Below, piece after piece: positions 16,175-25,206 of a stretch of 64,000 nucleotides of DNA. Numbering within the stretch: position 1 is the stretch's first letter; every line of letters begins with the position of its first letter. The stretch is taken from NCBI RefSeq assembly GCF_006970445.1, contig NZ_CP033877.1:1186750-1250749 (forward strand). Reading direction: 5' to 3'. The DNA is from Stenotrophomonas maltophilia (lineage in GTDB: Bacteria; Pseudomonadota; Gammaproteobacteria; Xanthomonadales; Xanthomonadaceae). The notes under the pieces are model-generated. The model made no database searches. It was not told where the DNA came from and saw only the letters and a program-made list of their open reading frames with translations. The translations under genes and the position numbers were made by a program.

Positions 16175-17434
16175 ATGACCGTGGCGCGGCAGCGCTCGAT
16201 GTGGGTGGCGGGCCTGTCCACGGTGGTGGAGTGGTACGACTTCACCCTGTACCTGTACTTCGCCACGGTGTTGTCGCGGGTGTTCTTCGGCGGCGGCGAA
16301 CAGGCGCTGCTGGTCACCCTGGCCGGCTTCGCGGTGTCCTACCTGATGCGTCCGCTGGGCGCGCTGTGCTTCGGCCACCTGGGCGACCGCCTGGGCCGGC
16401 GCTGGATGCTGCTGGCTTCGATGGCGTTGATGGCGGCGGCAATGCTGGCCACTGCGCTGCTGCCGACCGCGGCCACAGCAGGCACGACGGCGGGCGTGCT
16501 GCTGCTGGTACTGCGCTGCGTGATGGCGTTTTCGGTCGGCGGTGAGTACACCGGCGTGGTGGCGTACCTGCTGGAAAGCGCACCGGCGCGGCGACGTGGC
16601 CTGGTGACCTCGCTGGCCTCGGCCGCCAGCGAAGTAGGCGCACTGCTGGCGGTGGCGATCTCCGCGGTTACCGTGGGGCTGCTCGCGCCCGCACAGCTGG
16701 ACAGCTGGGGCTGGCGTATTCCGTTCTTCGTCGGCGCGGCGCTGGCACTGGTGATCCTGGTCGCGCGCTCGGGCATGCACGAATCGCCGGAGTTCGAGCG
16801 TCAGCGCCGCGAAGGCAGCATTCCGGCTACACCGCTTCGCCACGTACTGCGCAACCATCCGCTGGCGGTGGCACGCACCTTCGCGATCTCGGCGCTGGGC
16901 TCGATCACCTACTACGTGGGCATCACCTATGTGCCTGCGTTCCTGCACGCGCGGGGTCATGACGAGGGCGACGCACTGTGGCTGTCGACGATTGCGGCGG
17001 TGGCAGTGATCGCGATCACGCCGTTGTGTGGCGCATTGTCCGACCGCGTTGGACGACGGCCGGTGTTGCTGGGCCTGACCGTGCTGGCAGCGTTGTTGCC
17101 ACTGTCCCTGTTTGCGTGGATGGCGCAGGCGACGGCGCTGGGCATCGTGCTGGCCGCGGTGCTGCTGGCCTGCGTGGCCGGTGGTGTAAGCGCGGTGGCG
17201 GCCCCGGCCACGGCCGAACAATTCCCGGGCGAGGGCCGGGTCAGCGGGCTGGCACTGGGGGTGACCATGGCCACCGCCTTCTTCGGCGGTGCAACGCCAT
17301 GGCTGGCGCAATGGTGGGTGGAGCGCAGCGGCTGGGCGGCGGCGCCGGGCGCGATGATCGCGCTGGTGGCGGTGCTGGTGTTGCCGGTGCTGTGGACCCT
17401 GCCCGAGACGGTCCCGGGCAGGGCCAAGCGCTAG
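16175..17434 (+). CDS. MFS transporter, metabolite:H+ symporter (MHS) type
   Basis: The 419-residue protein has about 12 membrane helices. The opening VEWYDFTLYLYFATVLSRVF is typical of MHS-family symporters (ProP, KgtP, ShiA relatives). The loop motif GHLGDRLGRRWML and its second-half copy DRVGRRPVLLG are present. The substrate cannot be read from sequence; the family carries organic acids and osmolytes. It converges on a nucleoside hydrolase with only 4 bases between stops. Confidence 0.9.
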   Translation: MTVARQRSMWVAGLSTVVEWYDFTLYLYFATVLSRVFFGGGEQALLVTLAGFAVSYLMRPLGALCFGHLGDRLGRRWMLLASMALMAAAMLATALLPTAATAGTTAGVLLLVLRCVMAFSVGGEYTGVVAYLLESAPARRRGLVTSLASAASEVGALLAVAISAVTVGLLAPAQLDSWGWRIPFFVGAALALVILVARSGMHESPEFERQRREGSIPATPLRHVLRNHPLAVARTFAISALGSITYYVGITYVPAFLHARGHDEGDALWLSTIAAVAVIAITPLCGALSDRVGRRPVLLGLTVLAALLPLSLFAWMAQATALGIVLAAVLLACVAGGVSAVAAPATAEQFPGEGRVSGLALGVTMATAFFGGATPWLAQWWVERSGWAAAPGAMIALVAVLVLPVLWTLPETVPGRAKR

Positions 17435-17438
17435 CGGG

Positions 17439-18386
17439 TCAGACCTTCAGGGTCTGCTCGATGTCGGCCAGTACCGCGGCCGCATCCACGCCGATGGCAA
17501 TCGACTGCACCACGTGGCCGTCCCACACGCTGGGGCCGAACGCCAGGCCTTCCGGCTTGGGAATGGTCATGCCGCGGGCAACGCCGTCGGTGGCCACGCG
17601 CACGCTGGCGCGCTCGAACTGGAACAGTTCCGGGCGGGTCAGCGCGATGCAGGCGCAGCAGTCATGCACCACCATGCCCTTGTGGCCGGCCTGCAGGTAG
17701 AAGTCCACGTAATCCTGCGACAGCGCACGCACCAGCTCGGCATCGGCACCGCCGATAGCGGCCAGCGTGTCCAGACCGTCACGGTTCATTTCAACGCGGG
17801 TGGTCACGTCCAGGCCGATCGCAGTGACCGGCCAGTTGGCGGTGAACACCACGTCGGCCGCTTCGGCATCGCCCCAGATGTTGGCCTCGGCGGCCGGGGT
17901 GATGTTGCCGTTGACGTGGAAGGCGCCGCCCATGATCACCACGCCGCGCACCAGACCGGCAATGTCCGGGGCCTGCTGCAGGGCCAGGGCCAGGTTGGTC
18001 ATGCGACCGACCGCGACCAGGGTCACTTCGCCCGGATGGGTGCGGACCAGATCGATGATCAGCTGATGGGCCGGGCGGGCATCAGCGGCCACGTCCAGTT
18101 CGGCCGGCACCGGGTGGTTGCCCAGTCCGTTGTGGCCGTGGATGTGTACCGGCCAGGCTTCCGGGGTGGCTTCCGGCTGCAGCGGGCCTGCGGCGCCGCG
18201 CGCGACCGGGGCGGCAAAGCCCCAGGCCTGCTTCAGGTACAGCGCGTTGTGCGTGGTCGACTCCACCGAGGCATTGCCGAAGGTGGTGGTGACGCCGATC
18301 AGGTCGATCTGGGCGTGCTTGTGCAGGTACAGCAGCGCCAGGGCGTCGTCGACGCCCGGGTCGGTATCAAAAATGACTTTCAGCAT
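17439..18386 (-). CDS. Nucleoside hydrolase (IUNH family)
   Basis: The 315-residue protein has the calcium-binding signature FDTDPGVDDALALLYL at its start. The other family landmarks are GVTTTFGNAS, IHGHNGLGN, VAVGRMTNLALAL, a segment beginning IMGGAFHVNGNI and the late VWDGHVVQS. It splits the N-glycosidic bond of ribonucleosides, releasing a base and ribose for salvage. It has no signal peptide and acts in the cytosol. The length matches the family. Base preference cannot be told. Confidence 0.93.
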   Translation of the reverse strand: MLKVIFDTDPGVDDALALLYLHKHAQIDLIGVTTTFGNASVESTTHNALYLKQAWGFAAPVARGAAGPLQPEATPEAWPVHIHGHNGLGNHPVPAELDVAADARPAHQLIIDLVRTHPGEVTLVAVGRMTNLALALQQAPDIAGLVRGVVIMGGAFHVNGNITPAAEANIWGDAEAADVVFTANWPVTAIGLDVTTRVEMNRDGLDTLAAIGGADAELVRALSQDYVDFYLQAGHKGMVVHDCCACIALTRPELFQFERASVRVATDGVARGMTIPKPEGLAFGPSVWDGHVVQSIAIGVDAAAVLADIEQTLKV

Positions 18387-18539
18387 GTTGTTGTTCTTCT
18401 TCTTCCGTGTGGTGCGGGGGGCGCCGGCGGCCTGGAAGCAGGCCGGCGCGCCCTACATTGTCCCATCTTCATGACAGGCAGGGCCATTGCCGGGCTGGCA
18501 GGCCCATAATGCCCTCCAGTCCAGGCATGGAGCCGCCGA

Positions 18540-18866
18540 ATGCTGATCGTTGCCCTTCTGCTGGTCCTGCTGGTGCTGGGCCTGAACGTGGTGGCCACCG
18601 TGGTGGTTGCCCAGCGCGATGGCCTGTCGGCGGGCGGTCGCGCGGTGCAGCTGCTGCTGGTCTGGCTGCTGCCGCTGGTTGGCGCCATCCTGTGCCTGGC
18701 AGTGGCCACGGCCGATGGCTCGGGCAGCCGGGGGGATGGCGGCGGAACCCATGACACCTCCGTTGGCTATTCCAGTGACAACCACAGCCATCACAGCTAC
18801 AGCAGCTCCGACTGCAGCAGTGATGGTGGCAGCAGCGACGGCGGCAGCTGCGGTGGCGGCGATTGA
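18540..18866 (+). CDS. Small membrane protein with Ser/Gly/His-rich tail
   Basis: The 108-residue protein has two membrane helices (~2-23 and ~36-56; LLLVWLLPLVGAILCLAVA resembles a PLDc_N-type hairpin). A low-complexity tail of ~50 residues follows, made of Gly, Ser, Asp and His with two Cys (SSSDCSSDGG and GGSCGGGD). The codon pattern is regular, so it looks like a real gene. Its function is unknown. The tail could bind metal, but nothing proves it. Confidence 0.65.
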   Translation: MLIVALLLVLLVLGLNVVATVVVAQRDGLSAGGRAVQLLLVWLLPLVGAILCLAVATADGSGSRGDGGGTHDTSVGYSSDNHSHHSYSSSDCSSDGGSSDGGSCGGGD

Positions 18867-18903
18867 TGAGACGTTCCGGGGGGCCGGCCAAGGTCACGTC
18901 CTG

Positions 18904-18926
18904 GTAGTGCCGGCCGCTGGCCGGCA
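18904..18926 (+). repeat. SMAG hairpin
   Basis: A canonical copy (GTAGTGCCGGCCGCTGGCC core) followed by AACCTCAT, an extension shared with the copies at 61767 and 63924. It lies between convergent genes. Confidence 0.88.
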
Positions 18927-18937
18927 ACCTCATCCGC

Positions 18938-19657
18938 TCAGCCGCCACCTTCGGTGGGCAACGGCGCCGGTACGTTCAGCAGTCCGCCCGACGCCACATA
19001 GGCGGCCAGGGCCTGGCCCTGGCTCAGCAGATGGCGCTCCATGGTGCGTTCGGCAGCCTGTGCGTCGCGGCGGCGGAAGCACTCCATCAGCTCGCGGTGT
19101 TCGGCCAGCGACTGCGCGGTGCGGCCGGGCGTCAACAGCTGGCGGCCACGGTGCATCTTCAGGATGCGGTGCAGGTCGTGGGTGATGCGGATCAGCCACG
19201 GATTGCCTGCGTAGTGCTGCACGGTTTCGTGGATCAGGTAGTTGTTGCGGTAATACTCGGCAATGTTGCCTTCGGCGGCCGCGGTTTCCATCGCTGCGTG
19301 CAGCTCTTCCAGCTGTCGCACGCCGGCTTCGTCGATGTGCTTCACCGCCTCATGCGCGCAGCGACCTTCCAGCATGGCCATTACCGGGAACAGCTGGTTG
19401 AGGTCTTCCAGCGTCAGCCGGGTGACCCGGCAGCCACGGCCGGCATCGATCTGCACCAGGCCTTCGGCTGCCAGCAGCTTCAACGCCTCGCGCAGGGGCG
19501 TGCGGCTGATGCCCAGTTCTTCGCACAGCGCGGGCTCGTCGATCCACTCGCCCGGCGGCAGCCGGTAGTCGTAGATGCGCTCGCGCACGTGCTCGGCCAC
19601 CTCTTCATACAGAGGCGCGCGCTTCTTCGGTGACCGCGGGGCAGGGGCAATGGCCAT
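18938..19657 (-). CDS. GntR-family regulator (FadR/FCD type), probably of malonate genes
   Basis: The 239-residue protein has a GntR winged helix (~15-80; EWIDEPALCEELGISRTPL) and a helical FCD ligand domain (~90-220). FCD-domain metal histidines are visible in YLIHETVQHY and SLAEHRELME. It lies just after the matC-like gene and at the end of the mdc cluster. In several bacteria a GntR protein (MdcY) represses malonate decarboxylase genes until malonate or its product is present. Its likely operator is the palindrome at 27203-27221. The role is inferred from context. Confidence 0.88.
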   Translation of the reverse strand: MAIAPAPRSPKKRAPLYEEVAEHVRERIYDYRLPPGEWIDEPALCEELGISRTPLREALKLLAAEGLVQIDAGRGCRVTRLTLEDLNQLFPVMAMLEGRCAHEAVKHIDEAGVRQLEELHAAMETAAAEGNIAEYYRNNYLIHETVQHYAGNPWLIRITHDLHRILKMHRGRQLLTPGRTAQSLAEHRELMECFRRRDAQAAERTMERHLLSQGQALAAYVASGGLLNVPAPLPTEGGG

Positions 19658-19680
19658 GCGCAGAGTGTAACGCCAGGTCG

Positions 19681-19700
19681 CGCCGGCCAGCGGCCGGCAC
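19681..19700 (-). repeat. SMAG-type core without GTAG head
   Basis: The minus strand reads GTGCCGGCCGCTGGCCGGCG. The stem is intact but the GTAG head is missing. It lies between the GntR gene and the carrier gene. Confidence 0.6.
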
Positions 19701-19713
19701 GTCCCGATGGCGG

Positions 19714-21081
19714 TTACATCCAGCCTGGCACCACGAACACCAGCCAGGCCAGCAGCGGCCCAAGCGCCACCACCAGTCCGCTGTAGACCAGGAAGCGGCG
19801 GAACAGGGTCTCGCGTTCTTCCTTGGCTGCCGAGGCCACCACCAGTGCGCCATTGGTTGAGAACGGGCTGACATCGACGATGGTGGACGACACCGCCAGC
19901 GCGCAGATCACGCCGGCTGCGCTGAGGTGGCCCTGCATCAGGAACGGCACCGCCAGCGGAATGGTCGCGCCCAGCACCGCCGCCGACGAAGCAAAGGCGG
20001 ACACGATGCCGCCGACATAGCAGACCAGCAGCGCACCCAGCAGCGGAATGCCGATGCTGGAAACACCGTGGCCGATGAAGTCGACCGCGCCGGCATGTTC
20101 CAGCACGCCGATGTAGGTCACCACACCGCAGATCAGCAGCACGGTGGACCAGCTGATGCCATCGACCGCACCCTTCTGGCTCTGCGGCGACAGCAGCGCC
20201 AGCGCCACCGCCACGGTGATCGAGACCAGGCCCACGTTGAGGTTGTAGATCAGCGCGGCCACGCCCAGGCCCAGCAGGCCGATCAGGGTGAACAGACGCT
20301 CGCGGGTGAAGCCCACCGCTTCCAGCGCCGCCGGGTCGTTGGACAGGGTGCCGCCGCCAGCGGCGACCAGCGCGCCATGGCCTTCGATCGCGAACTGCCG
20401 CGACGACGCCTGTGGGCCGCCGGCCATCGCCAGATCGGCAGTGCCGACGCCGTCGGCCACGCTGATCGAGCCACGGCGCAGCAGGGCGATGCCACCGAAG
20501 GCGAAGAAGCAGATGATCGCCATCATGAAGTTGAAGCCGAGGCTGGTCAGGAACACCGCCATCTCGGTCACTTCCAGCCCGGCCTTCTGCACCACGCCAT
20601 TGGTGATGCTGCCGTACACACTGATGGGCGAGAAGCCGCCCGCCTGGGCGCCATGGATGACCAGCAGGCCCATCATCAGCGGGTTGATGTTGTACTGCTT
20701 GGCAAAGCGCAGGGCGACCGGGCCGATGATCGCGACCGCCGCCGGGCCCAGCGCACCGAACGCGGTGAGGACCGCGGTGATCACGAACATCACCCATGGA
20801 ATGGCCACGATATGGCCACGCACCGCTTTCACTGCCCAGTGCACCAGCAGGTCGATGGTGCCGTTCTTCTGCGCGATGGCGAACAGGTAGGTGATGCCGA
20901 CCAGGGTCAGGAACAGATCGCCGGGGAACCCGGCCAGGACCTCCTTGCCGCCCATGTCGACCCACAGCCCGCCGATGATGAAGGCCAGTGCGAAGGCGAC
21001 CGCGCCCATGTTGATCGGCATCGCCGTGGCGACGATGAACATGATCACCAGACCGATGATCGTTGCGATTTGTGGACTCAT
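19714..21081 (-). CDS. matC: MatC-like malonate/dicarboxylate carrier
   Basis: The 455-residue integral membrane protein has 11 to 13 helices. It opens MSPQIATIIGLVIMFIV and carries GALGPAAVAIIGPVALRFA and IHGAQAGGFSPISVYG, features of the MatC N-terminal domain of dicarboxylate carriers. It sits 104 bases after mdcH, so it very likely imports malonate for the decarboxylase. Pseudomonas clusters use the two-gene carrier MdcLM instead; no such pair is present here. Direction and coupling ion are inferred. Confidence 0.88.
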   Translation of the reverse strand: MSPQIATIIGLVIMFIVATAMPINMGAVAFALAFIIGGLWVDMGGKEVLAGFPGDLFLTLVGITYLFAIAQKNGTIDLLVHWAVKAVRGHIVAIPWVMFVITAVLTAFGALGPAAVAIIGPVALRFAKQYNINPLMMGLLVIHGAQAGGFSPISVYGSITNGVVQKAGLEVTEMAVFLTSLGFNFMMAIICFFAFGGIALLRRGSISVADGVGTADLAMAGGPQASSRQFAIEGHGALVAAGGGTLSNDPAALEAVGFTRERLFTLIGLLGLGVAALIYNLNVGLVSITVAVALALLSPQSQKGAVDGISWSTVLLICGVVTYIGVLEHAGAVDFIGHGVSSIGIPLLGALLVCYVGGIVSAFASSAAVLGATIPLAVPFLMQGHLSAAGVICALAVSSTIVDVSPFSTNGALVVASAAKEERETLFRRFLVYSGLVVALGPLLAWLVFVVPGWM

Positions 21082-21185
21082 GCGCCCTCCCAGACACGTG
21101 ACTCACGTACAGCGCGGATGGAGACCCGCCATCCCGGGGTAAGGCGACGTACGGCGTGGTGCGTGATACGTACTGCTCGAACCCG

Positions 21186-22106
21186 TTACTGCAGCCGCTC
21201 CAGCGCGCTGCGGACCCAGGCCGCGGCGCCTTCAAGGCTCTGGAACTCTTCCACCGCGCGCACTTCGCAGCACGGATAGGCCGGCGCGACCATGCGCGCC
21301 AATGCGTTGCCCGGGCCCAGCTGCAGGAATACCCGCGCGCCACGCTCGAAGGCCTGGCGCATCACCTGCGCCCATTCGATGGTCTGTGCCAGCTGCGCCG
21401 ACAGCGTGTGCACCACGGCGGCGCGATCCCGCACAGGGCGCGCATCGATGCCGGCCAGCAGCGGCAGGCGCGGCGCCTGCAGCGACGAAGCATCAAGCGC
21501 GGTGGCAAACGGTGCCACCGCACTGGCCAGCAGCGGCGTGTGTGCCGGCACATGCACCGGCAACGGGCGGACCTCCGCACCCTGTGCGCGTGCTGGCTCG
21601 GCCAGCGCCTGCAGGGACGCCTGCGTACCGCCAACGATGAAATGATCCTGCCCGTTGGCAATGGCCACATGCGCGCCGTGTGCATCGCACAGTGGCTGCA
21701 GGGTGTGGCGCTGCAGCCCCAGCACCGCCTGCATGCCCGCATCGGCAGGGCTGGCGGCATCCATCAGCCGCGCGCGCTGTGCGGCCAGGGCCAGGCAGGT
21801 TGCGGCGTCGACGCTGCCGGCAACCGAATGCGCGGCCAGTTCACCAATGCTGTAGCCCGCCACGACCACCGGCGCCGGCAGGCCGTCGCGCAGGCCCAGC
21901 CAGTGCGCCAGCGTAGCCGCACACAGCAGCGGTTGCGCCAGCACATTGTCGAAGCGCGCTTCGTCGGCAGCGGCCGCGAAGACATCACGGTCCAGTACCG
22001 CGCTCGCGGCCTGCAGGACATCGCGGGCCGCGGGCAGATCGCGCACGCGGTCGAACATCGCCGCATGCTGAGCACCTTGGCCGGGGCAGAGCAGGGCAAG
22101 GCTCAT
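21186..22106 (-). CDS. mdcH: Malonate decarboxylase epsilon subunit (malonyl transacylase)
   Basis: The 306-residue protein is a malonyl-CoA:ACP transacylase fold with LLCPGQGAQHAAMFD at the start, the nucleophile elbow GYSIGELAAH and the histidine-bearing segment LPVHVPAHTPLLA. In malonate decarboxylase it transfers the first malonyl unit onto the acetylated carrier protein to start catalysis. It overlaps mdcB by 4 bases and closes the enzyme operon. The length fits MdcH. Confidence 0.93.
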   Translation of the reverse strand: MSLALLCPGQGAQHAAMFDRVRDLPAARDVLQAASAVLDRDVFAAAADEARFDNVLAQPLLCAATLAHWLGLRDGLPAPVVVAGYSIGELAAHSVAGSVDAATCLALAAQRARLMDAASPADAGMQAVLGLQRHTLQPLCDAHGAHVAIANGQDHFIVGGTQASLQALAEPARAQGAEVRPLPVHVPAHTPLLASAVAPFATALDASSLQAPRLPLLAGIDARPVRDRAAVVHTLSAQLAQTIEWAQVMRQAFERGARVFLQLGPGNALARMVAPAYPCCEVRAVEEFQSLEGAAAWVRSALERLQ

Positions 22107-22960
22107 GCGCCCTCCTGCTGCAGCAGGAACCAGGCGCAGGCCAGCAGGTCGGCACTCCCACCGGGGCTCAGGCGACGGGCGATGAAGCCCTCGCCAAGGA
22201 CGTGCAGGCGTGCCTGCCAGCCGGGTGCGAACGCGCCGCCCTCGGCCAGGAAACGGTGGGCCTGCTGCTGCGCCCAGCGCAGGCCTTCAGCGCCGCCGCG
22301 ATGCAGCAGGTTCAGGTCATCCACCTGCGCAACCAGCTGCATCAAGGTCTGGCTCATGGCCGCATCGCGCGCAAGGCCATGGTGCAGGGCGTGGCGCAGG
22401 GTGGGTACGGCCAGTTCGCGCAGCAGGGGGTAGCCGGCGGCGGCCTGCTCGCGGACACCCGCGACACCGTGGCGCAGGCGCGCGCGCTGGCCGGGGCTGG
22501 ATGCATCCAGCGGCGCAGCGGCGAAGTCATCGGCCCAGTGCTGCACGCCAAGACAGACCTGCGCGGCGGGCGGGGCGTGGCCCTGCTGGCGGCGGCAGCG
22601 TGCGGCGGCGGCTACCAGCAGGCCCAGGCTGAAGATGGCACCGCGATGGGTATTGATGCCGCCGGTGGCGCGCAGCATCGCGCTCTCGGCGGCAAGGCCG
22701 TGCGCGCGCAGGGCGGCGAACGGTGCATCGTCGGCACCGGCGCAGGCAATCGCGGTGAAGTAGTGGCGCAGTGCGAACAGGCTGCGCAGGAACGTGCCGG
22801 CATCCATGTCGTGATGGCTGCCGGTATCGAACGGAGTGACCAGGCCTGGCTTCGGTGCCAGCGCCAGTTCCGCATGCAGGCTGGCGACGGCAAGGCGCCC
22901 CAGACGCGCGCTGTCGACGCGATGCGCAACCGACCGGGCGGCCTGCGCGAAGGCGTTCAT
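22103..22960 (-). CDS. mdcB: Triphosphoribosyl-dephospho-CoA synthase
   Basis: The 285-residue CitG/MdcB family protein shows ELALAPKPGLVTPFDTGSH and, later, a GGINTHRGAIFSLG segment. It makes 2'-(5''-triphosphoribosyl)-3'-dephospho-CoA from dephospho-CoA and ATP, the precursor of the prosthetic group carried by MdcC. It overlaps mdcG by 4 bases upstream and mdcH by 4 bases downstream, so the two cofactor genes and the transacylase are tightly coupled. Confidence 0.94.
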   Translation of the reverse strand: MNAFAQAARSVAHRVDSARLGRLAVASLHAELALAPKPGLVTPFDTGSHHDMDAGTFLRSLFALRHYFTAIACAGADDAPFAALRAHGLAAESAMLRATGGINTHRGAIFSLGLLVAAAARCRRQQGHAPPAAQVCLGVQHWADDFAAAPLDASSPGQRARLRHGVAGVREQAAAGYPLLRELAVPTLRHALHHGLARDAAMSQTLMQLVAQVDDLNLLHRGGAEGLRWAQQQAHRFLAEGGAFAPGWQARLHVLGEGFIARRLSPGGSADLLACAWFLLQQEGA

Positions 22961-23598
22961 GCGGCGACTCCGGTGGCCACGAACAGCCGTTCGCGGGTTT
23001 CCAGCGCAGCACCGTGCAGGCGCTTGACCAGCACCTGGCGGCTACCACCGGCGTACTCGCGCCAGTTCACTGCGCCGCCGTCGGCCAGGCACAGTTCGCC
23101 ATCGACCCGCCGGCCGTGCTCGGCTTCCCACTGCTGCAGGCGCACCACCAGGGCATCGGCCTGCGCGATGGTGTCGATCCGCCACAGCAGATCGATGTCC
23201 GAGCGCGCGTGCACATAGTGCAGTCCAGTGAGGTGCTGCCAGGCAAACGCTCCGAATACGCGTGCCGCTGCGATGTCCTGCAGTGCCTGCAAGGGGCGCT
23301 GCCAATCCTGCACAAGGTCGCTTTCCAGTACCGTCTGAAGTGCCGGTGGCGGCGCGGTGCGCAGCACATCGTGTGCCGGCACGCGCAGGGCCAGGCGCAG
23401 TTTGCCCTCAGCGGGCGGCAGCGGTACGCCGAGGCGCAGGCGGGGATCGGCATCGTCGGCGGCACGCCGGGCGACGATGGCCGGCAGACCCTGCGCAAAC
23501 CAGTCGGCCAGGCGCGGCTCATGCGCGGCGATGTCCGCCTGCCAGCGGGCGTGCGCTGACAACCAGACCAGCGTATGGCGGGGCAGCCGCTCAGGCAT
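22957..23598 (-). CDS. mdcG: Malonate decarboxylase holo-ACP synthase
   Basis: The 213-residue protein attaches the phosphoribosyl-dephospho-CoA group made by MdcB to the serine of MdcC. The nucleotidyltransferase-like motif HARSDIDLLWRID is visible, with its pair of aspartates. It overlaps mdcE by 8 bases and mdcB by 4. Length and order match MdcG of other clusters. Confidence 0.92.
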   Translation of the reverse strand: MPERLPRHTLVWLSAHARWQADIAAHEPRLADWFAQGLPAIVARRAADDADPRLRLGVPLPPAEGKLRLALRVPAHDVLRTAPPPALQTVLESDLVQDWQRPLQALQDIAAARVFGAFAWQHLTGLHYVHARSDIDLLWRIDTIAQADALVVRLQQWEAEHGRRVDGELCLADGGAVNWREYAGGSRQVLVKRLHGAALETRERLFVATGVAA

Positions 23599-24301
23599 CG
23601 CCCTGGCTCACGGCTGCAGCCACGCGTGCGGCCAGCATGCGACCGCCACGTTCGGCGCCGCGCACGGCACGGCGGTCGCCATCGGCGGGCGTGCGCAGCG
23701 CCTGCAGCAGGCATGCGGCCAGGTCGCCGTTCCAGATCGAATCGACCGCGCCCATCGCCACGTAGTTGGCCACGCCCGGTGCGAACACCGGCGAGGTCTG
23801 GCTGAGCGCCTGCAGTTTCTCCAATGGCTGCTTGGTCACCCGGGCCATCGCGCGCAGGTCCATCACCCGCACCTGTGCATCGGGCAGGGCGTGGATGTGG
23901 TCGGCCATCAAGCCGAACGACAGGAAGCCGCCGCTGACCGACTCGCCATAGACCAGCGTCACCAGCCGCGCACCGCGTCGGCGTGCCAGATCCAGCGTCT
24001 GCGCCAGGTGCGCGAAGTAACCGTTGATGCCGAGCAGTTCGTCACGGCGTGCCAGGCGTTGGCCGGCGGTGTCGACCAGCATCACGATCGGACGCTGTGG
24101 ATGCGCGGCGGTGCTGGCCAGCACGGTTTCGGCCAGGACGAGTGCATGGTCGACGCCGACCTCGACACGGTCGGTGGTGCCGATCACCGTCACTTCGCCA
24201 TCGACGGTGGTGGCCGTGCCGGTCACTACCGAATCGCGCACGTCGATAGCGTGCCCACGCGGGAACAGCGCGTCGAGAAGGGTCTGCAGCGGTGCACTCA
24301 T
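23591..24301 (-). CDS. mdcE: Malonate decarboxylase gamma subunit
   Basis: The 236-residue subunit is a carboxyltransferase-like crotonase fold with DTAGQRLARRDELLGING and YGESVSGGFLSFGLMADHI. With MdcD it forms the part that decarboxylates malonyl-S-ACP to acetyl-S-ACP and CO2. The start at 24301 overlaps the mdcD stop by 4 bases; the longer frame back to 24610 runs inside mdcD and is discarded. Confidence 0.93.
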   Translation of the reverse strand: MSAPLQTLLDALFPRGHAIDVRDSVVTGTATTVDGEVTVIGTTDRVEVGVDHALVLAETVLASTAAHPQRPIVMLVDTAGQRLARRDELLGINGYFAHLAQTLDLARRRGARLVTLVYGESVSGGFLSFGLMADHIHALPDAQVRVMDLRAMARVTKQPLEKLQALSQTSPVFAPGVANYVAMGAVDSIWNGDLAACLLQALRTPADGDRRAVRGAERGGRMLAARVAAAVSQGDA

Positions 24302-25206
24302 GGCAGGCTCCGGCCATCGGTGGCGGCGAGGAAGGCATCGGTATCCAGCAAGGGCATTCGCTCGGGCTCGGCAATGCCCTGACGGGTCCAGATCTCCAGC
24401 CCGTCGCGGCAATCGCCCCAGGCCTGCACGCGTGCCTTCAGCGCGGTGTGGCGGGCCTGCAGGGCGCTCAGTGCGGTGCCGGTATCGCTGCTGGCTGCAT
24501 CGGGCTGCAGTGCATCGGCGGCGGCGTGGGCGAAGGCGTCGATGGCGTCGGGTACCAGCACCTGGGCCTCGTCGATCAGGTAACGGTGCTTGCCACCGGT
24601 CACGCGCCACACCAGCGCGCGATCGCGTGAGTCGAACTCTTCCACGCCACGCACGGTCTCGATCACTTCCGGGCCGGACAGCGACAGGCGCCCCTCTTCG
24701 GACATGATGACCGTGGTGCAGCAGCGGGCGACGATGCCCATGCCACCGAAGGCGCCGTTGCCGCTGCCGATCAGGGCGACCACCGGCACGCCGGCAGCGC
24801 GTGCGCCCAGCGTGGCGCGCATGATTTCGGAAATCGCGATCAGCCCGGCATTGGCTTCATGCAGGCGCACGCCGCCGGTGTCCAGCAGCAGCAGTACGCC
24901 GTCGGGGCGTGTTTCGGCCGCGCGGCGCAGCAGGCCGGTCAGCTTGGCGCCGTGCACCTCGCCCACGCCGCCGCCCATGAACTCACCCTGCTGTGCGGCC
25001 AGCAGCACGCGCTTGCCCTGCAGCGTGGCTTCGCCGACCACGATGCCATCATCGAATGCGGCCGGCTGGTCGAGCTGGGCCAGGTGCGGGCTCATCATCC
25101 TCCGCGCCGGGCCGAGGAATTCGCGGAACGAACCGGCGTCGACCAGCCCGGCAATGCGCTCGCGTGCATCGGCTTCGTAATAGCTGTGGCGTCGAGCGTG
25201 GCTCAT
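24298..25206 (-). CDS. mdcD: Malonate decarboxylase beta subunit
   Basis: The 302-residue subunit is a carboxyltransferase-type protein partnering MdcE. It opens YYEADARERIAGLVDAGSF and carries LLLDTGGVRLHEANAGL and ALIGSGNGAFGGMGIV, the latter forming the oxyanion and thioester pocket. It decarboxylates the carrier-bound malonyl group. It overlaps mdcC and mdcE by 4 bases each. Confidence 0.94.
   Translation of the reverse strand: MSHARRHSYYEADARERIAGLVDAGSFREFLGPARRMMSPHLAQLDQPAAFDDGIVVGEATLQGKRVLLAAQQGEFMGGGVGEVHGAKLTGLLRRAAETRPDGVLLLLDTGGVRLHEANAGLIAISEIMRATLGARAAGVPVVALIGSGNGAFGGMGIVARCCTTVIMSEEGRLSLSGPEVIETVRGVEEFDSRDRALVWRVTGGKHRYLIDEAQVLVPDAIDAFAHAAADALQPDAASSDTGTALSALQARHTALKARVQAWGDCRDGLEIWTRQGIAEPERMPLLDTDAFLAATDGRSLP

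Noticed and set aside
15245..17311. Very long minus-strand open frame opposite the lipoprotein and transporter genes
   Set aside because: Residue content is dominated by His, Gln and Arg in the way expected of an antisense shadow in GC-rich DNA, and both plus-strand genes have clear domain motifs.
18938..21343. 801-codon minus-strand frame spanning the GntR regulator and the carrier
   Set aside because: Only the last 239 codons are the regulator; the upstream part is a shifted frame of the matC-like gene.
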